A stretch of DNA of 64,000 nucleotides from Chlorops oryzae. Lineage: Eukaryota; Arthropoda; Insecta; Diptera; Chloropidae. Every line of letters starts with the position of its first letter. Position 1 is the first letter of the stretch. The notes beneath the pieces were generated by a model. It did no database searches and was not told the origin of the DNA. It saw only the letters and a list, made by a program, of their open reading frames with translations. Of this stretch, positions 10,605 to 22,765 are shown in pieces. A program made the translations under genes and the position numbers. The stretch covers positions 26,341,927-26,405,926 of the forward strand of contig CM035809.1 of NCBI GenBank assembly GCA_020466095.1, read 5' to 3'.

Positions 10605-13600
10605 TAAAAAGGTCTTAACATCCACATAATCTTTTAATCTATCTCAGATTCTTCATGAGGCAGATGAAGGCTTTTGTTTTTCTCAATATTTTTTGAAACA
10701 TAAAATTCCTTTTAAAATATTAAAATTTCAATTCTTATTTCAATCAATTTTCAATCAAAATGCATCATTTACTATTTTTCCTCCCAATTTTTTAGATCAA
10801 ATTTCTAGATCGGTGCATAAGCTTAGAGCCTTTGAAAAAATTCAATTTTGTCTGAACACAAAAATGGCACTAGTTAACGCTATTAAATTTTATGCACACA
10901 TTAAATCGCTAAAAGAATTTCCCTAATAAATACACACACGCACACACATACACTTTTATAAATAAATAATATTCAGAATTGAATTTTTACAGCTCCAGTT
11001 GAAGAGTAAAGTACGGAATAAATGGAACATAAAGAAGCAATATGCCACGCAGCTGCAATGGGACTCGCAATAGCATTCTTGAATGACTGCATTGAAATAA
11101 TTTCACAGAAGCAAGATATAACAAGCATTTATGCCTTCACATTCTTCTGAAGAAAAAACGGAAAAAAAAATCAAAACGAATCAAAGCAGGAAATTTCAGA
11201 GGAAAAATAATCGAAAGTAAGGTAAGAATTTTTACTTGCATGACTTACCCATAATCGTTTTACTGCACGCAACAGATGCGAACATAACTAAGCACACGTT
11301 TACATACGATCACACATGCTGCTACGTAATTGATTATCAAATTCCGCGCATTCACATTTATTTGAAAAAGTTTCGACGCGGTGCAATGAGCAATTTTTTT
11401 GCCTTACAAAGATTACGTTCCGCATACGACGGGGTGTACCGGAAACTATTCGGGAGAAGTAGTTGCTTTGCGATTTATGGCGTATAGTAAAATTTTCTAT
11501 ACTTTTGTCTCTGATATTGATTTTTTGTGGTAGGGTAGGGTGTGGTGTGGGTGTAGAGAGAGGGGGGACTGCTCAATCAAAATTGTAAATGGAGCAATAA
11601 ATTTTGAGGCAAATCTCTTTAATGCGATATAACCAAAAACGTTTAATATTATATTGTATGTATTTATGATTTAAAAATGCTTAAAAGAGCATTGAATTGC
11701 TTTCTTAAACTGCTTTCTGATGAGAAAATAATTATAACTTACAGCAAGCTCAAGGGAACTAACTTGAATTGCTTACAAAAAGCCTTTTATGAAATATCCT
11801 TTCCTTACATCATGCGCCCTAAAACTCAATTAGGGATATTTACTCAGCTCGAAGTGTCGCTTAAGAAAGTTTCCAACTGGGAAAACGAGCTCCTGCAGTA
11901 AAATGCATTAAAATTAATGCCTCAAAAGTGAAAATTCGGTGAAGCGAATTTCTGGATAAAATACCTTGTCGAAGAAAAACGACTGGCAGCCCCTTAGGAA
12001 CATAAAGTTTTCCAATTAGTAAAAGGCATCAGATTTATGCATGTTCTCAAGAACCTGGTCATTATTTTCAAACTGCTCACAGCAATTCGAAGGACTGGAC
12101 GAATTTCGCAAACTCAGCAGCAAAGTTTGACGCAACATTTAAGCAAAATTTTTAGCTCACAAAAAAAAAAAAGAAAAACAAAGTGATATCCTTGTGACAG
12201 ACTATCACTAAAGTGTGTCTACTGATTCCAATCACAATGGCATATTGACAGTTTGTTGTACAGTCAGTCGCTTTTTGTCGTGGTCGTTCAACGTCAGATT
12301 TAATAAGAACCAAGAGCATGCAAATCTTTTATCCATTTCTCTGCACAAGAAACTGCTGCACTTAGAACCTACAGGATGGCTTGTGGATTTAATTCAAATT
12401 GCACTTAATTTCTGAAAACACATTTTTTTGCATACCGTGGGTGACATTGGGTGGCGACATTCAATGGCTTTTGATGTTGAAATAGGTGTGAGACAAGTTG
12501 ATAAGTGGCTTTGATAGCAAGGCGACTGAAGTACGTGGTGTTCGACAAACAATTCGAGGCTGTCAAAAAGATATTGAACTATCACGATTGCACATAGCCC
12601 AATTGTAGTGTCGTCAACTTTTAAGGATTCAGTTGATGAGTTTTTTTGAGGTTCTTCGAGAGTGCCAAAAAAAAGGAAAAAATATTTGAGAAATAAAACT
12701 TGAAAATAGGAAAAACTTCCATCTCGTAAGAAGGCCGACTTCTACTTTATTAATATTAAATAATTTCCTTTGAAAACGTTATCCTATTTCTGATGTGTTC
12801 CCCCTGAACAATGCAACGAGAGTCCTTGGAAGGCTTCAACTGTCAATCAAAACTGTTATATGTCAAATTACACAATCACTTCAACAGAAAATCGGATTGT
12901 TGTTTTTGAGAAATCTGACGCAAAGCCAAATGGACATGACTTGAGTCAACTTCAAATGCATAATAGCATAAGGGCATAAGGTTATACGGACATTCGCTCA
13001 GTCTCATCTATATGGTCTAGTAATAACAAGTTATATCCTTCGGATATGTTGTATGTTTACCTTCATTAGGCATTTGTGCCATCATCTTTTAGTGCAAGGA
13101 TCACAAAGTTGCCTGAACGAATTTCTTGGAATCGTTCACAGTTTCAACAACGCAACGCAACGGAACACATCACATCAAATCACATCACATCACATGTGAT
13201 GATGTCAAGTCAAGAGCGCATCGCATTGGAGTGGGGTGGGGTGAACTGCACAGTTTCATCATCATACATCCCAACATCGCTTTGACGTTATGTGATAAAT
13301 GATGATGATTTCATAGTCGTCTGACTTGATTTGCAATGTGGAACGTAACGCAGTAACGTTTCCACTGATTGCCTCAAACTTGCATTTGCAATGGCAGCTA
13401 AACCCGAATGATGTGGCATAGCTGGCATAGTGAGTGGCAAGAAGCTGTCGCTCCAATGTTTGCCTTACACTTGCCTTGTTCAAACTTGTCATTAACATTT
13501 CCATCTGAGCCAGCTGGGATAAAATTTTCGAACTTCTTCGCTTCATAAGTTTTTGACATGGGCTCAGGATATTGTCAGTGTTTTCAATTTAGGTTCTGCA

Positions 13601-13680
13601 AAACGATGATGGAATGGTCAAAGATGGATATTTGAAACTGCTAATTAACAAGACTGTGATGAAAAATTGAGAGCATATTT
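10605..13680. other. noncoding region, simple repeats only
   Basis: No exon or RNA gene is recognised. A short CA run lies near 10932-10950 and an imperfect CACAT/ACATC tract near 13163-13195. A GGTAGGGTAGGGTGTGG patch near 11530 is locally G-rich. Open frames up to about 94 codons look random. Confidence 0.4.
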
Positions 13681-14175
13681 TAAGGGGTCAGTTTTAGTTT
13701 TGCCGACTGCGGCCCAATTAAAGGGATTTTACGTGTTTGTTGATTTTTGAATAGATACTACCTTAACACACTGTAGGAACCGATTTTTAGGGCTCTATTT
13801 CCCAGTGTCCTTGAAATATCCTTAAAAAAACCCTTTTTATTAAGCCCTTTTTCAAAAATTTATATCTCAAAAACGAATTAAGATAAAAGGATGAAACAAA
13901 TGGTCGCTGATAGCTTATAAAACGGAAAATTAAAAAAATTTTTTTTTTTAATTTTACACTGAGAAAAAAACTTTCACAACAAAGAAAATAAAAATAAAAA
14001 TTTTTTTTCAGTGTATTCCCGTTTTTGCGCCACTTTCTCGCTACTTCTAAAAAATACCTCTGAGCATGACCTTTAACTAAAAATTTTTTTTATCAAAATC
14101 AAAAAGGTATTTTTTGGAGATATTAACAAAAACGTAAGCCCATATAGACACTCAGTACAGATATATGCTGCACTA
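13681..14175 (+). repeat. dispersed repeat family, copy 1 (nearly identical to 63.4 kb)
   Basis: Begins near 'gccgactgcggccc' and ends at 'tgctgcacta'. Nearly every base pattern is repeated at 63371-63846, including 'cttaacacactgtaggaacc' and 'gcgccactttctcgctactt'. In its middle, ACACTGAGAAAAAA and TTTTTTTCAGTGT form a 60-bp inverted unit. No coding. More diverged relatives lie at 19.2, 36.8-37.5 and 55.8-56.2 kb. Confidence 0.75.
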
Positions 14176-15315
14176 TCCATATCGATTCAAAATTGCCCTA
14201 TAGACAATCTAGCAAAACCAGATATTAAGATTTCCTAAATTTACCAAGCGTTTCCATATACATTAGTCAAAAGATTGCTTACGTTTTACGTCCTACTTCG
14301 TGTTATCTATTCATATTGGGAGGATTATAATTCAATTTGAATGAGCTCTGTTGCCTTGCCTTTTCCAAAGCGGATTTTAGCTGTCTCTCTGTTTAACCCC
14401 TACAAAAAAAAAAAAAAGTCCCATTACTTGGCAATTTAATTCTATTTTTCGAAAGCAAGTTAAACGAGAAATTCCCCCAAAAGTGATTACTCCCCAAAAT
14501 GGAAAATCGTTTTAACTTTTTCTCGGTGCTCCAAACCGCAGCGGCGGCAGCTTTTAAGATCAACCTTCGAACAAATTCAGCGAAAAGTAAACTTTAAAGC
14601 ATATTACACGGATTTCTCTGCCTTCATCAAGCCTCCGCCCCTCTCCTATTCTGTGTCAATAAAATGCGTACATATTGCCAGCACAATTTCCGCTGAGGGC
14701 GGCGTTGGTGATAGTCTTACACGGCTTCTTGGAAGGAATAAAGCGAGAGAAAAAAAAGCTTATTGAACCACTGAAACGAGTTGGAATAACAAAGGAAAAA
14801 AGGCAACAGCAAGCGGCAAACACAATCTTATGGTAGGACGCGTTGCATCGTGCAGCGTACAACACAATTCAGCAGCAGCATAAAATGCTATCCAGCCGAG
14901 AGAAAATGCTTTCTAGAACACCCGGAAGGAAACACAAGCGAAAAAGTAACTTAAACTTCAGCGCGCGCAAGCCAATGTATAGTTTATGGAGTGCAACAGC
15001 GAAACAAATGCGACAAAGAAACAGAAAAATGAAAGGGAGAGAGAAATGGAGGCACTACAAAAAGTTAAATTGAAAAGAAAAAAGAAAGTGAGAAGAAAAA
15101 CCGCCACTGTAAAAGAAAGCCACTTAAGTTAAGCTACGTGTGTTGCTTTCTGGTAGCAAAAGAATTTCCACTTTCTATAGAAAACAGAAATCGTTTGAGC
15201 CTTCTTCGCTTCGCACACAAAAGCTCGTAAATTGAAATGGAAAATGGACCTCTTCGAAATGGTTTCAAACCGAAAATCTCGTTATGAAAGCTTATTGTAA
15301 TGGTTTAAGGATTCC

Positions 15316-15348
<33 letters not shown>

Positions 15349-15420
15349 TGTGTTAGAGATAGTGCGAGGCAAACATTGATGCCATGAGGTCATAGATTGA
15401 GCAAAGAAATCCCATCGCCC
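14176..15420. other. noncoding region with a GA microsatellite
   Basis: No gene seen. It contains a GA dinucleotide run at about 15316-15340 followed by an imperfect GGAGAGAG stretch. Somewhat GC-richer around 14540-15080, with open frames of up to 76 codons that lack any recognisable domain. Confidence 0.4.
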
Positions 15421-15423
15421 TTA

Positions 15424-15870
15424 TAGGCCGTTTACATATGCCGTTTTATTCGCGTTTTAGTAACTTTGCCCGTTTTAGCTCTAAAACAACTTAGATTTTT
15501 CCCGTTTTATCGTACAAAACTAAAACGAGAAACTTTCCAGTTTTAATTTAAAACAAGTAGCGAAACAAGATAAATCCTGTTTATAACTGATAAAAATATC
15601 GAAATTTGAGTGTCATCACTATAAAAATGCAAAACATATGGTCATTGAAATTTCTAATTTAAAAATTTTCCACAACCAATGTAGAAAACGAACGCAATTT
15701 CAATAATTGCATCTACTCTAAATTACAATATTCACTCATATTTCACGTGTTGAGCAAACAAAAGATAACCACAAAATGACAAAACGACATGCGCATATGT
15801 AAACACCCCGTTTTGACTTAGTCGTTTTAGCTTAAACGAGGAGCGCTAAAACGTATATGTAAATGCCCTA
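15424..15870. mobile_element. 447-bp MITE flanked by TTA
   Basis: Left end TAGGCCGTTTACATATGCCG and right end (minus strand) TAGGGCATTTACATATACG are inverted, and further GTTTTA/TAAAAC words continue inside. TTA precedes the left end (15421-15423) and follows the right end (15871-15873), consistent with a TTA target duplication as in PIF/Harbinger-type elements; a TA duplication cannot be excluded. Confidence 0.7.
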
Positions 15871-15873
15871 TTA

Positions 15874-18040
15874 AATATTGTACTTTGAGTCTATAGAACA
15901 TGCATTAAAATGTTCGGATTGAATGATCAAATGATAGGAGTTAAAGTTTCAAACATTCATTATCCTTTTTCACAAAAAATTCTGCAATTTATTCACCATT
16001 CCCATTCATTTCCCCATGACTGCTCCGTTGTTATTTCTCAGGTAAATATTTTTATTTTAAATCAACAACTATAAATGACTTGGATTGAAGCTGCGGTTAT
16101 TGTAAAGGACGAAACATGTCCTGCGGTCCGGAGATATTGTAAGTGTGAGCTTTTAGCGCACACCAGTAAGATTAATTTATTTTTAATAAACATCATGGCG
16201 GTCACTGCATACAATTATGTAATTAAAATAGACACTCTCATTTAAAATGGCGACTCTTCGGTTTTTCGTTGCAGTGATTTTAGGACTTTGAGGCTTTGAG
16301 TATGTACATAAATAAACGGTTTCGAGATTAACGCTGAATGAGATGGGATTGTGGATAGATTAACGATAAATGGTTTTTATTATGCTTTTGGAATTGTACT
16401 GGATTAATGTTCGTGAATGTTCGTATGAAGTCAAAAAACAATGTTAGAGGAGGGAACTTTTATATCTAAATACCTAATAAATAAGTCATTGATTTGAAGG
16501 GAAAAATTCAGTTATGAGAATACTTTATTGCTTTAAAAATGCATCATATTTCAATGTCCTTTAAAGCTTTTATTCGACCCCGCCATAAAATTGTAGCATT
16601 TACCACATATGCTCAGCTCGCGTATGTGGAAACTTCACCGAAATGAAAATATAAAATTTTTTCCTCTTGCAAAATGTGAAGGAAGAGACGCGGTCATAAA
16701 AGCGCAATTGGTGGTGTGCAGCGTAGGTGTGGTTAATGGATCTCAATTGCTGTAAGGAGCGAAATAAAAGGGAGACCACATAAAGCAAAAAAATGAAAAA
16801 AAAAAAAAAAAAAAAAAAAAAACCGAGGTTAAAATCGTGAATTAAACGCTTGAGTGATTTTTTCGGAGTGCAGCTGGAAAAATATCCTGAAGTATTCACG
16901 CAGTCAAAGGAGATCAGCTTCAAAAGGTGCTCGTTTTGAAGGAAAAAGGTATGTTAATTTTATGGAATGTCAGTGGATTTGAGTGTGTTTGCTTAGAGTT
17001 TGGATGGTTTGTTGAATTGATGTCAGCAGCGGAGTGCACAGGGGATGGTTTTGCGGGATTCAAACCTCTTTCGTAATGAAAACAATGACCAGGAGAAAGT
17101 GAGAAAATAGCAAAGATGTAGAAATTCTCGATGAATAAAACGCCGTCTCGAAATAATTTTCTGAGTACGCCTCAGGATGTCGGCCCCGCACTTGTTGCTA
17201 ATCGTAAAACAAAGCGATTGAGATCGATCTATATCCTTTTGTTTCTCTTTTAATAACATACTTTTACGCTTTTCAAATCGATGAAAGGTCAGCTTTAACA
17301 TCCGATGGAAATTGTTTAATTCCTCACATATTTTTCACCTCAAGCTGTCCTTTTTTTTTGCTGTTTGCAGAATTTCAAATATCCTGCGAATTGTTTAAAT
17401 TCTAAATATTTCTAATATCCTTTGAGCTGGGGGGATATTTAAATATTTAAGCCAAATGCGGAATTCGCTTTTGTCAACAGTATTGTTTTGCTGCGATACA
17501 ACATTATCTTTTTCAATAATTCTTTTTATTGTATTTTCAACTGCAGCGACGGAAAAACGAATGGAAGAATTCAGGGAAAATTATGAGAATTTTTTTTTTA
17601 TTTTTTATGAATTTTCAATACTATTTATTTCAGTTTGCGGATTGAGTTTTTCAAAGGTAAACAAATTTCGATGCGATAGTAAACAAAATATCACATGTAA
17701 CTGTAAATAGAAGTATCAAAATGGAAAATATGTGCACAAAAAACTCATAAATTTGTTGAAAAAAAAAAGGATAAAAAGATCTAAATAATGTTTTTCGAGC
17801 TCTTTTATGTGTGTTAGTCACGCTGGGCTTATGATTGCATTTTAAATATTAAATTTTTACAGCTTGGAAAAGGGAAATCCAATTCAATTCATATTTTTAT
17901 TATTATTATTAAGTTCTGCTTGAGGTCATCTGGAGCGGCCCAGGCGTACATCACTTGTTGCATCTATTGAATCCTAATTAGTCCTAATAATGTTTTTCAT
18001 ATGATTCTCTACAGTAGAATCATGCCCAATGAAGAGTTAA
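15874..18040. other. noncoding region with a poly-A run
   Basis: No exon recognised. A 27-base A run lies at 16796-16822. Open frames across it (107, 92 and 84 codons) are driven by composition. Nothing else assigned. Confidence 0.4.
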
Positions 18041-18041
18041 T

Positions 18042-18642
18042 GGGCCAAAATTCTTTTTAATGCCTTAACTTCTGTCCCTGTCAATGAAATTCAGTTTTTC
18101 TGAGGGAGCAAACGAAATTTAAAAAAAATTAATTTTAACAAAAAATTTATTAATAACGAAATAAAATACTCTAGTCGAATTGAAAAAAATCAATTATTAC
18201 CAAAAATCCATTTTTTTTCTTCGCAAATTACAGTAACATTGTTGTCTTATCTTGTCTTGTCTTGCCAAACATGACAACAATGTTACTGTCATTTGCGAGT
18301 AAACAAGATGGAAGTTTGGTAATATTCAATTTATTTTTATTGGACTAGAGAATTTTATTTCGATTATTAATAAACTTAATTAAGGTAAATTATATTTTTA
18401 TTATTCAGGGGTGAAACATGAACCGATTAATGTCGAATGGAATTCATAATGCACAAGAATTCGATCAGAATAAAAATCGTGTTGATTTTTCCGTTTCTAT
18501 CGGATCAATTATTTTTATGAAATGAGAACATTTTATCCGGCTGCCTTTGAAACATATATGAAAATTCAGTTGACAAAAATTCAGGAAAACTGAATTTCAT
18601 TAACAGAGACAGAAATTTAGGCATTAAAAAGAATTTTGGCCA
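18042..18642. mobile_element. 601-bp palindromic foldback element
   Basis: Outer arms 18042-18104 and 18582-18642 are inverted copies (GGGCCAAAATTCTTTTTAAT against ATTAAAAAGAATTTTGGCC, then the CAGTTTTTCTG side). Middle arms match around 'aaatactctagtcg' (near 18167) and 'gactagagaatttt' (near 18343). The centre is a near-perfect hairpin, 18220-18246 against 18272-18298, with a 25-base loop. Almost the whole element is self-complementary. No coding. Confidence 0.75.
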
Positions 18643-19160
18643 TCCTGTTTCATTTTTTTTTTAGTCAGTTGGTTGTTTCTTCATTACCATCGAAGCCGCC
18701 ATGTCCAGGTATCCGGATCAGTGTCACGTTCGTATGACTTGCAGCTCTAATAGGAGGCTCTTATATCGGTATAAGAAGTAGCCTTGAATTCACTTATAAT
18801 GATAGTAAGGTTTTCATACCCAATAGAGCCACTATTCCTAAGAAATGGGTATGCTTTCTTCCTAAATTTCTAGGTTTTTTCAATGATAGTTAAAAGCAGT
18901 TAAAGGTCGGTCTACGTGGCGTTGTTCGTTCAGATGCCAATTTACGATGCAAGAGGCTCTAGCTTCAACTCCCAGCTCAGGTGTGGGTGTTAGTATGTGT
19001 CGTTTTTTCTCTCAGTCCTCCCTTGTTTTCGCATTTCTCGTGGCTTCACAACGGGCCCATGTGAGGCTTATGGTGGTCATCCTTGATGGCAGCCACACTA
19101 GCCAACTAACCTATGTATATAAATGTTCATGCCGGCTCAGGAGGCAAATTGGTCCTCTGA
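18643..19160. other. noncoding, possible SINE-like segment near 18.92-18.98 kb
   Basis: No gene is recognised. 'aggctctagcttcaactcc' near 18953-18971 resembles a B-box, preceded by a weak TGGCGTTG A-box-like word. This could be a tRNA-derived SINE fragment but the match is poor. A 101-codon frame here lacks any domain. Confidence 0.25.
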
Positions 19161-19164
19161 AAAA

Positions 19165-19450
19165 GATTTTATTTTTGTTGATTTTTTATGAGTACTATCT
19201 AAGGATAGCAGAACCGATTTTTTGGTTCCTATCGGCCAGAAATGGCGACTGATTCTTAGTTAATAAAACAAGGATGCACCTAAATTTTTTTTTTTTTTTT
19301 TTTTTACAATTTTACAGTTTTTCCATAAATAGGAAATCATTTTTTATCAATTATTTTTAATTATTTTCAGTGTATTCATGCCTTTGTGCGATTTCATATT
19401 TTTTTTATAAAATACCTCCGAGTATTACTTTTCACTAAATTAGGCCCTAA
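19165..19450 (+). repeat. diverged copy of the 13.7/63.4 kb repeat family
   Basis: 'tttgttgattttttatgagtac', 'gaaccgattttttggttcc', a T run, 'ttttcagtgtattc' and 'aatacctccgagtattac' occur in the same order as in the copies at 13.7 and 63.4 kb. It abuts the 3' side of the small gene at 19561. Confidence 0.55.
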
Positions 19451-19493
19451 TGGCAATAAAACGATCTCCCGAATTAAAAAAAAACCAAAAGAC

Positions 19494-19499
19494 TTTATT
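19494..19499 (-). terminator. polyadenylation signal of the small coiled-coil gene
   Basis: Minus-strand AATAAA lies about 65 bp beyond the stop codon at 19561, supporting the gene call. Confidence 0.55.
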
Positions 19500-19560
19500 A
19501 CCAAACTTTTCTCTTCAGCTCACAATTAATCCTTACAAAAAAACAGAACGGCATTAGAAC

Positions 19561-19857
19561 TTAAGAAGACTTGTATTTTTGTTGAACGAACTTTGTGTGC
19601 TCCTTCATCAGCTCGTTGCATTCCTCTTTGATCGCCTCAAGTTGAAGTCTCGCCTCCTTAAGCAGCGTATCAACATTATGAATACTGACCTCCGAAAGTT
19701 CGTTCCTACAATTCAGTTCGGCTAAGTTCGCTTTGCAGCTAGCCATCTCGTCGGCGATATCCCCGCGCAGCGCCCTCAATTCATCAAGCAATTCACGCAC
19801 GTCAGAGTCTTCGATTGCCATCTCAGATGGTGAAGGATTGCAGTCCTTTTGGCTCAT
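19561..19857 (-). CDS. intronless 98-residue coiled-coil protein, family unknown
   Basis: One uninterrupted frame from ATG (19857) to TAA. After a short acidic/serine N-terminus, residues about 18-92 form a charged heptad-like helix (VRELLDELRALRGDIADEM ... LLKEARLQLEAIKEECNEL), so a coiled coil is likely; no membrane segment or signal peptide. It is GC-richer than the flanks and followed by AATAAA on its own strand, both supporting a real gene. Its ATG lies 390 bp from the divergent ATG of the IQ-motif gene, so a shared promoter region is probable. I do not recognise the family; a small adaptor of a coiled-coil complex is possible but unproven. Confidence 0.65.
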   Translation of the reverse strand: MSQKDCNPSPSEMAIEDSDVRELLDELRALRGDIADEMASCKANLAELNCRNELSEVSIHNVDTLLKEARLQLEAIKEECNELMKEHTKFVQQKYKSS

Positions 19858-20247
19858 TTTTCCAAAAATTTATTTATTCTATAAAACAAAAAAACAAAAA
19901 AATAAAAATGCAAATATTGAAATAAAATCTTTTTTGATATTTTGTGAAAAAATATTTTTATATGACCTGAATGGCACAGAAAATTTTTCAATTTATGATC
20001 AGTAAAAATCTTCTTCGTTGGGATATTGAAAATTCAAAAAATAAATTTTCTTTTCAACTTTAGTAGGCTGTCGAAATTTTCTTCTCACACAGGGAAAAAA
20101 TCCATTTTATTTCGATTGAATTTTTGTATAAAAAGCATTTTTTAAATTCCATTTTTCTTACTGCTCAAACCAACTCCTTTGTGAGAGTTTCTTCCCCTTC
20201 GTGACAATTTCTTCCCCTTCGAAAATAGTAGTAACACTCCTCGGGAC
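19858..20247. promoter_or_regulatory. divergent intergenic region between two intronless genes
   Basis: 390 bp between opposed start codons. It holds a plus-strand TATA-like 'tgtataaaaag' near 20127 and a 20-bp near-tandem duplication (20181-20200 and 20201-20220, each ending TTTCTTCCCCTTC) directly upstream of the IQ-motif gene ATG. This region presumably drives both genes. Confidence 0.45.
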
Positions 20248-21439
20248 ATGCATTTCAATATTAGGTCTTCTAAGCGACGAAGGCGAAAGGATTCGCTGGA
20301 CGATGATGGAGTTGCGGTATTACCGGCGCAGCGCCTTGTTCAAAATAAGCTCATAATGCGAGCTCTGGACGAATCGTTCGGGAAATTCAAGATCTCAATA
20401 AAGTTGCCGGTAATTTTTCGAAATCCCCTGACGGTGCTTCGATCGGTCAGCGGAACAAATTATGAACCATGTGCCCATGCCTTGTTGGAGTTCTTGAGAA
20501 GAGTCGATAAAAGTAAACCATTCGATGTGGATGGTCCGCATGTCAATGACACCAAACTGATCGCAGTGATCGAAATGTTTCAAAAGAATTACGAAATTCT
20601 GGATCATCTGCCGAATTGGACCAAAGAGGAATGTTTGGCCGATCATACGGTTCTCGAGGCTTTCGGTCTATTGGAGGAAATCGTTGAGCATCGAATACGT
20701 CGGTCCGCTCAAGTGGTATTGCGTCGTGAAAGGGAAGTGCACACGCTTTACATTAAGAATAGAATTCTTCGTAAGGAAATCGATGGCCTTCGTCGTAGCG
20801 TACGTGTGCTAAAGCGACAGACACGTTGGAAACGAATAGTACCAACACCGGATGTCGTACAGGCACAACACGAGGTGCGAAGGAAAGAAGTTCAGCGAGT
20901 ACGTTGCACAAATCGCGCTATGGCCGACGAAGCGCAGAAAATCAAAAGCCTAAGCTATGACTTCGAAAGTAAATACAATACACTCGAGAGTGAAATTACG
21001 GAGGCGAAAATCCAGTTTCTAAAATTGAAAAAGAAACACGAGAAGGAGTTAATCAAAACCCGTGACGAGAAGGATAAGACTGCTATACAATTGCAGAGTA
21101 TGATCGAAAAGCACGATCGCGTTCTGACCGAAAAGTTCAAAGAGCAACTTAGCCTGGACGAAGAGCTGCAGAAGAAGAAAAATGAAATGGAAATTTTCAT
21201 GACCGAATATAGGGCGGCCAAGGATGACTTCGAGAATTTGCTCAGAGAACAAGAGGAAATTTCGGCAAGCGAAAATTGATCGATTCATAAGGAATCGTGC
21301 GGCTCGAATTATCCAGCGTTGTTGGACGAGATATGCGAACAATTTAAAAGAACGTTCACAATTGCAGGGAAAGGGAAGATATGCCGGAAAAAGGGACACT
21401 AAAAGCTTGAAGAGGGAGGATGGGAGCTCAAAAAAATGA
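20248..21439 (+). pseudogene. DRC10/IQCD-like IQ-motif coiled-coil gene, frameshifted copy
   Basis: Resembles subunit 10 of the nexin-dynein regulatory complex (IQCD family): N-terminal LPAQRLVQNKLIMRALDES, a long charged coiled coil (about residues 150-335) with IEKHDRVLTEKFKEQLSLDEE, then a C-terminal IQ motif (RAARIIQRCW). The intact paralogue at 32592-33761 aligns without gaps over the first 337 residues. The frame here ends at 21279 after 343 codons; the IQ tail is in the next frame, 21260-21439. One extra A in the run 21257-21259 explains this exactly: omitting it aligns the tail residue for residue with the paralogue, for a total of about 396 residues. It could be a true inactivating frameshift, a truncated but expressed 343-residue protein, or an assembly error. 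Intronless. DRC9/IQCG is an alternative family name. Confidence 0.7.
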
Positions 21440-22731
21440 ACATAAATCGGTAAAACTTTGAGCAGTAAATGTGTTTATTTATTTATTTTTTTATCATTTT
21501 ATGTCTTTTGAGCGCGTTCTCTTTTGCTGTCTGTCTCATAAATTCTGAAATATAATATATTGAAAAGGACTCAAATTAAATTTGGATCCTGTCCTAAGAG
21601 CTTGAAGAATAATTAACTTAGAATAGCATACTTTGAGGAGCAGACAATGTTCATTGAAGAATCGAATCAATTAATACAACTTGAACATAAGAGTTACAAA
21701 TTAAATACGTACATATTGAGAGGATATAAACACATCATAAGTGTTCTCTGACATCCATTAGGATACAACATGTACTCCGTTAATGTTAAGTGTTCACCTG
21801 TTTTATACTCAAAATACTGAAATTCTTGGACTATTATGTAATGCCAAGAAATAATTACTCGGAAGTGGACACACAATATTGTGTTCGTATTTACTTCGAA
21901 GCTACATACCCATGTGATTATTGAGGATTCAAGTATGTGCAAACAATTTCGACTCTTTCCGACCGTATGCTTTTGTCGGCTATTATGAAAGTACAAACCA
22001 AAAAAAAGGCTTACCTAGCATTAAGTCTTAACGTGTACAGAAATCCGAAGTCTGTAGCAATTTGTATTGTTTATCCCAACATGCGTACAAATATTTGTGT
22101 AGAGACCAACACAATAACATTCTCTGCTGAGCAATTGTGGAAGCTCTCGAGCTAACCGCACAACTGTGATGATGTGTAAGGACGTGCACGCTTACCACAC
22201 AGAATTTCATTTAATTTGGTGCATACTTTTGGGGGCAAAGGAACTTAATTCTAGTCAAATTCATGATGCAGCCTTCGTTGCAAAGACTTTATTTAAGCCA
22301 ACAATCGAATGGTGGGCATTCGAATAAAGGGAAGAGTGTCCTTCAATTTAATTGTCCGTTCAATGGCGATCTTAAGAAAACGTTAATAAATAATTCCTGT
22401 GAAACTGAGGTACAGGTACCCTAACGTCTCTTTTAGTCAGCTTAAAAAAAATACATTCGAACATAAATTTTTCACAGCGATAAAATCGGCTGTATACGTT
22501 TTGGTTTCGGAAATTCTATTTTCCAAGCGATAAACCGTGAACGTTTATCATTCTAACACCCCAAAAATACCAAAATCTCTCTGACTTCAAAGTAGAAACC
22601 GGCAAAAGCGATGCAACAGCAGTTACCCCAAACAACTTTGTTATGAATGTCCTGGCACCCACTACGAAGGAGTACAACGGCGACAAATGAACTGCGTTGC
22701 GACAAGTCGGCACGACAAATACAACCATAGA

Positions 22732-22734
<3 letters not shown>
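21440..22734. other. noncoding region 3' of the DRC10-like gene
   Basis: No exon recognised. AT-rich with small random open frames (up to 100 codons on the minus strand) and no domain or repeat I can name. Confidence 0.4.

Positions 22735-22763
<29 letters not shown>
22735..22763. repeat. CT dinucleotide microsatellite
   Basis: An uninterrupted CT run of about 29 bases. The open frames crossing it encode only SL or RE repeats and are not genes. Confidence 0.9.

Positions 22764-22765
<2 letters not shown>

Noticed and set aside
18915..18985. SINE head near 18.95 kb
   Set aside because: The B-box resemblance is partial and the A-box is poor; kept only as a note in the region entry.
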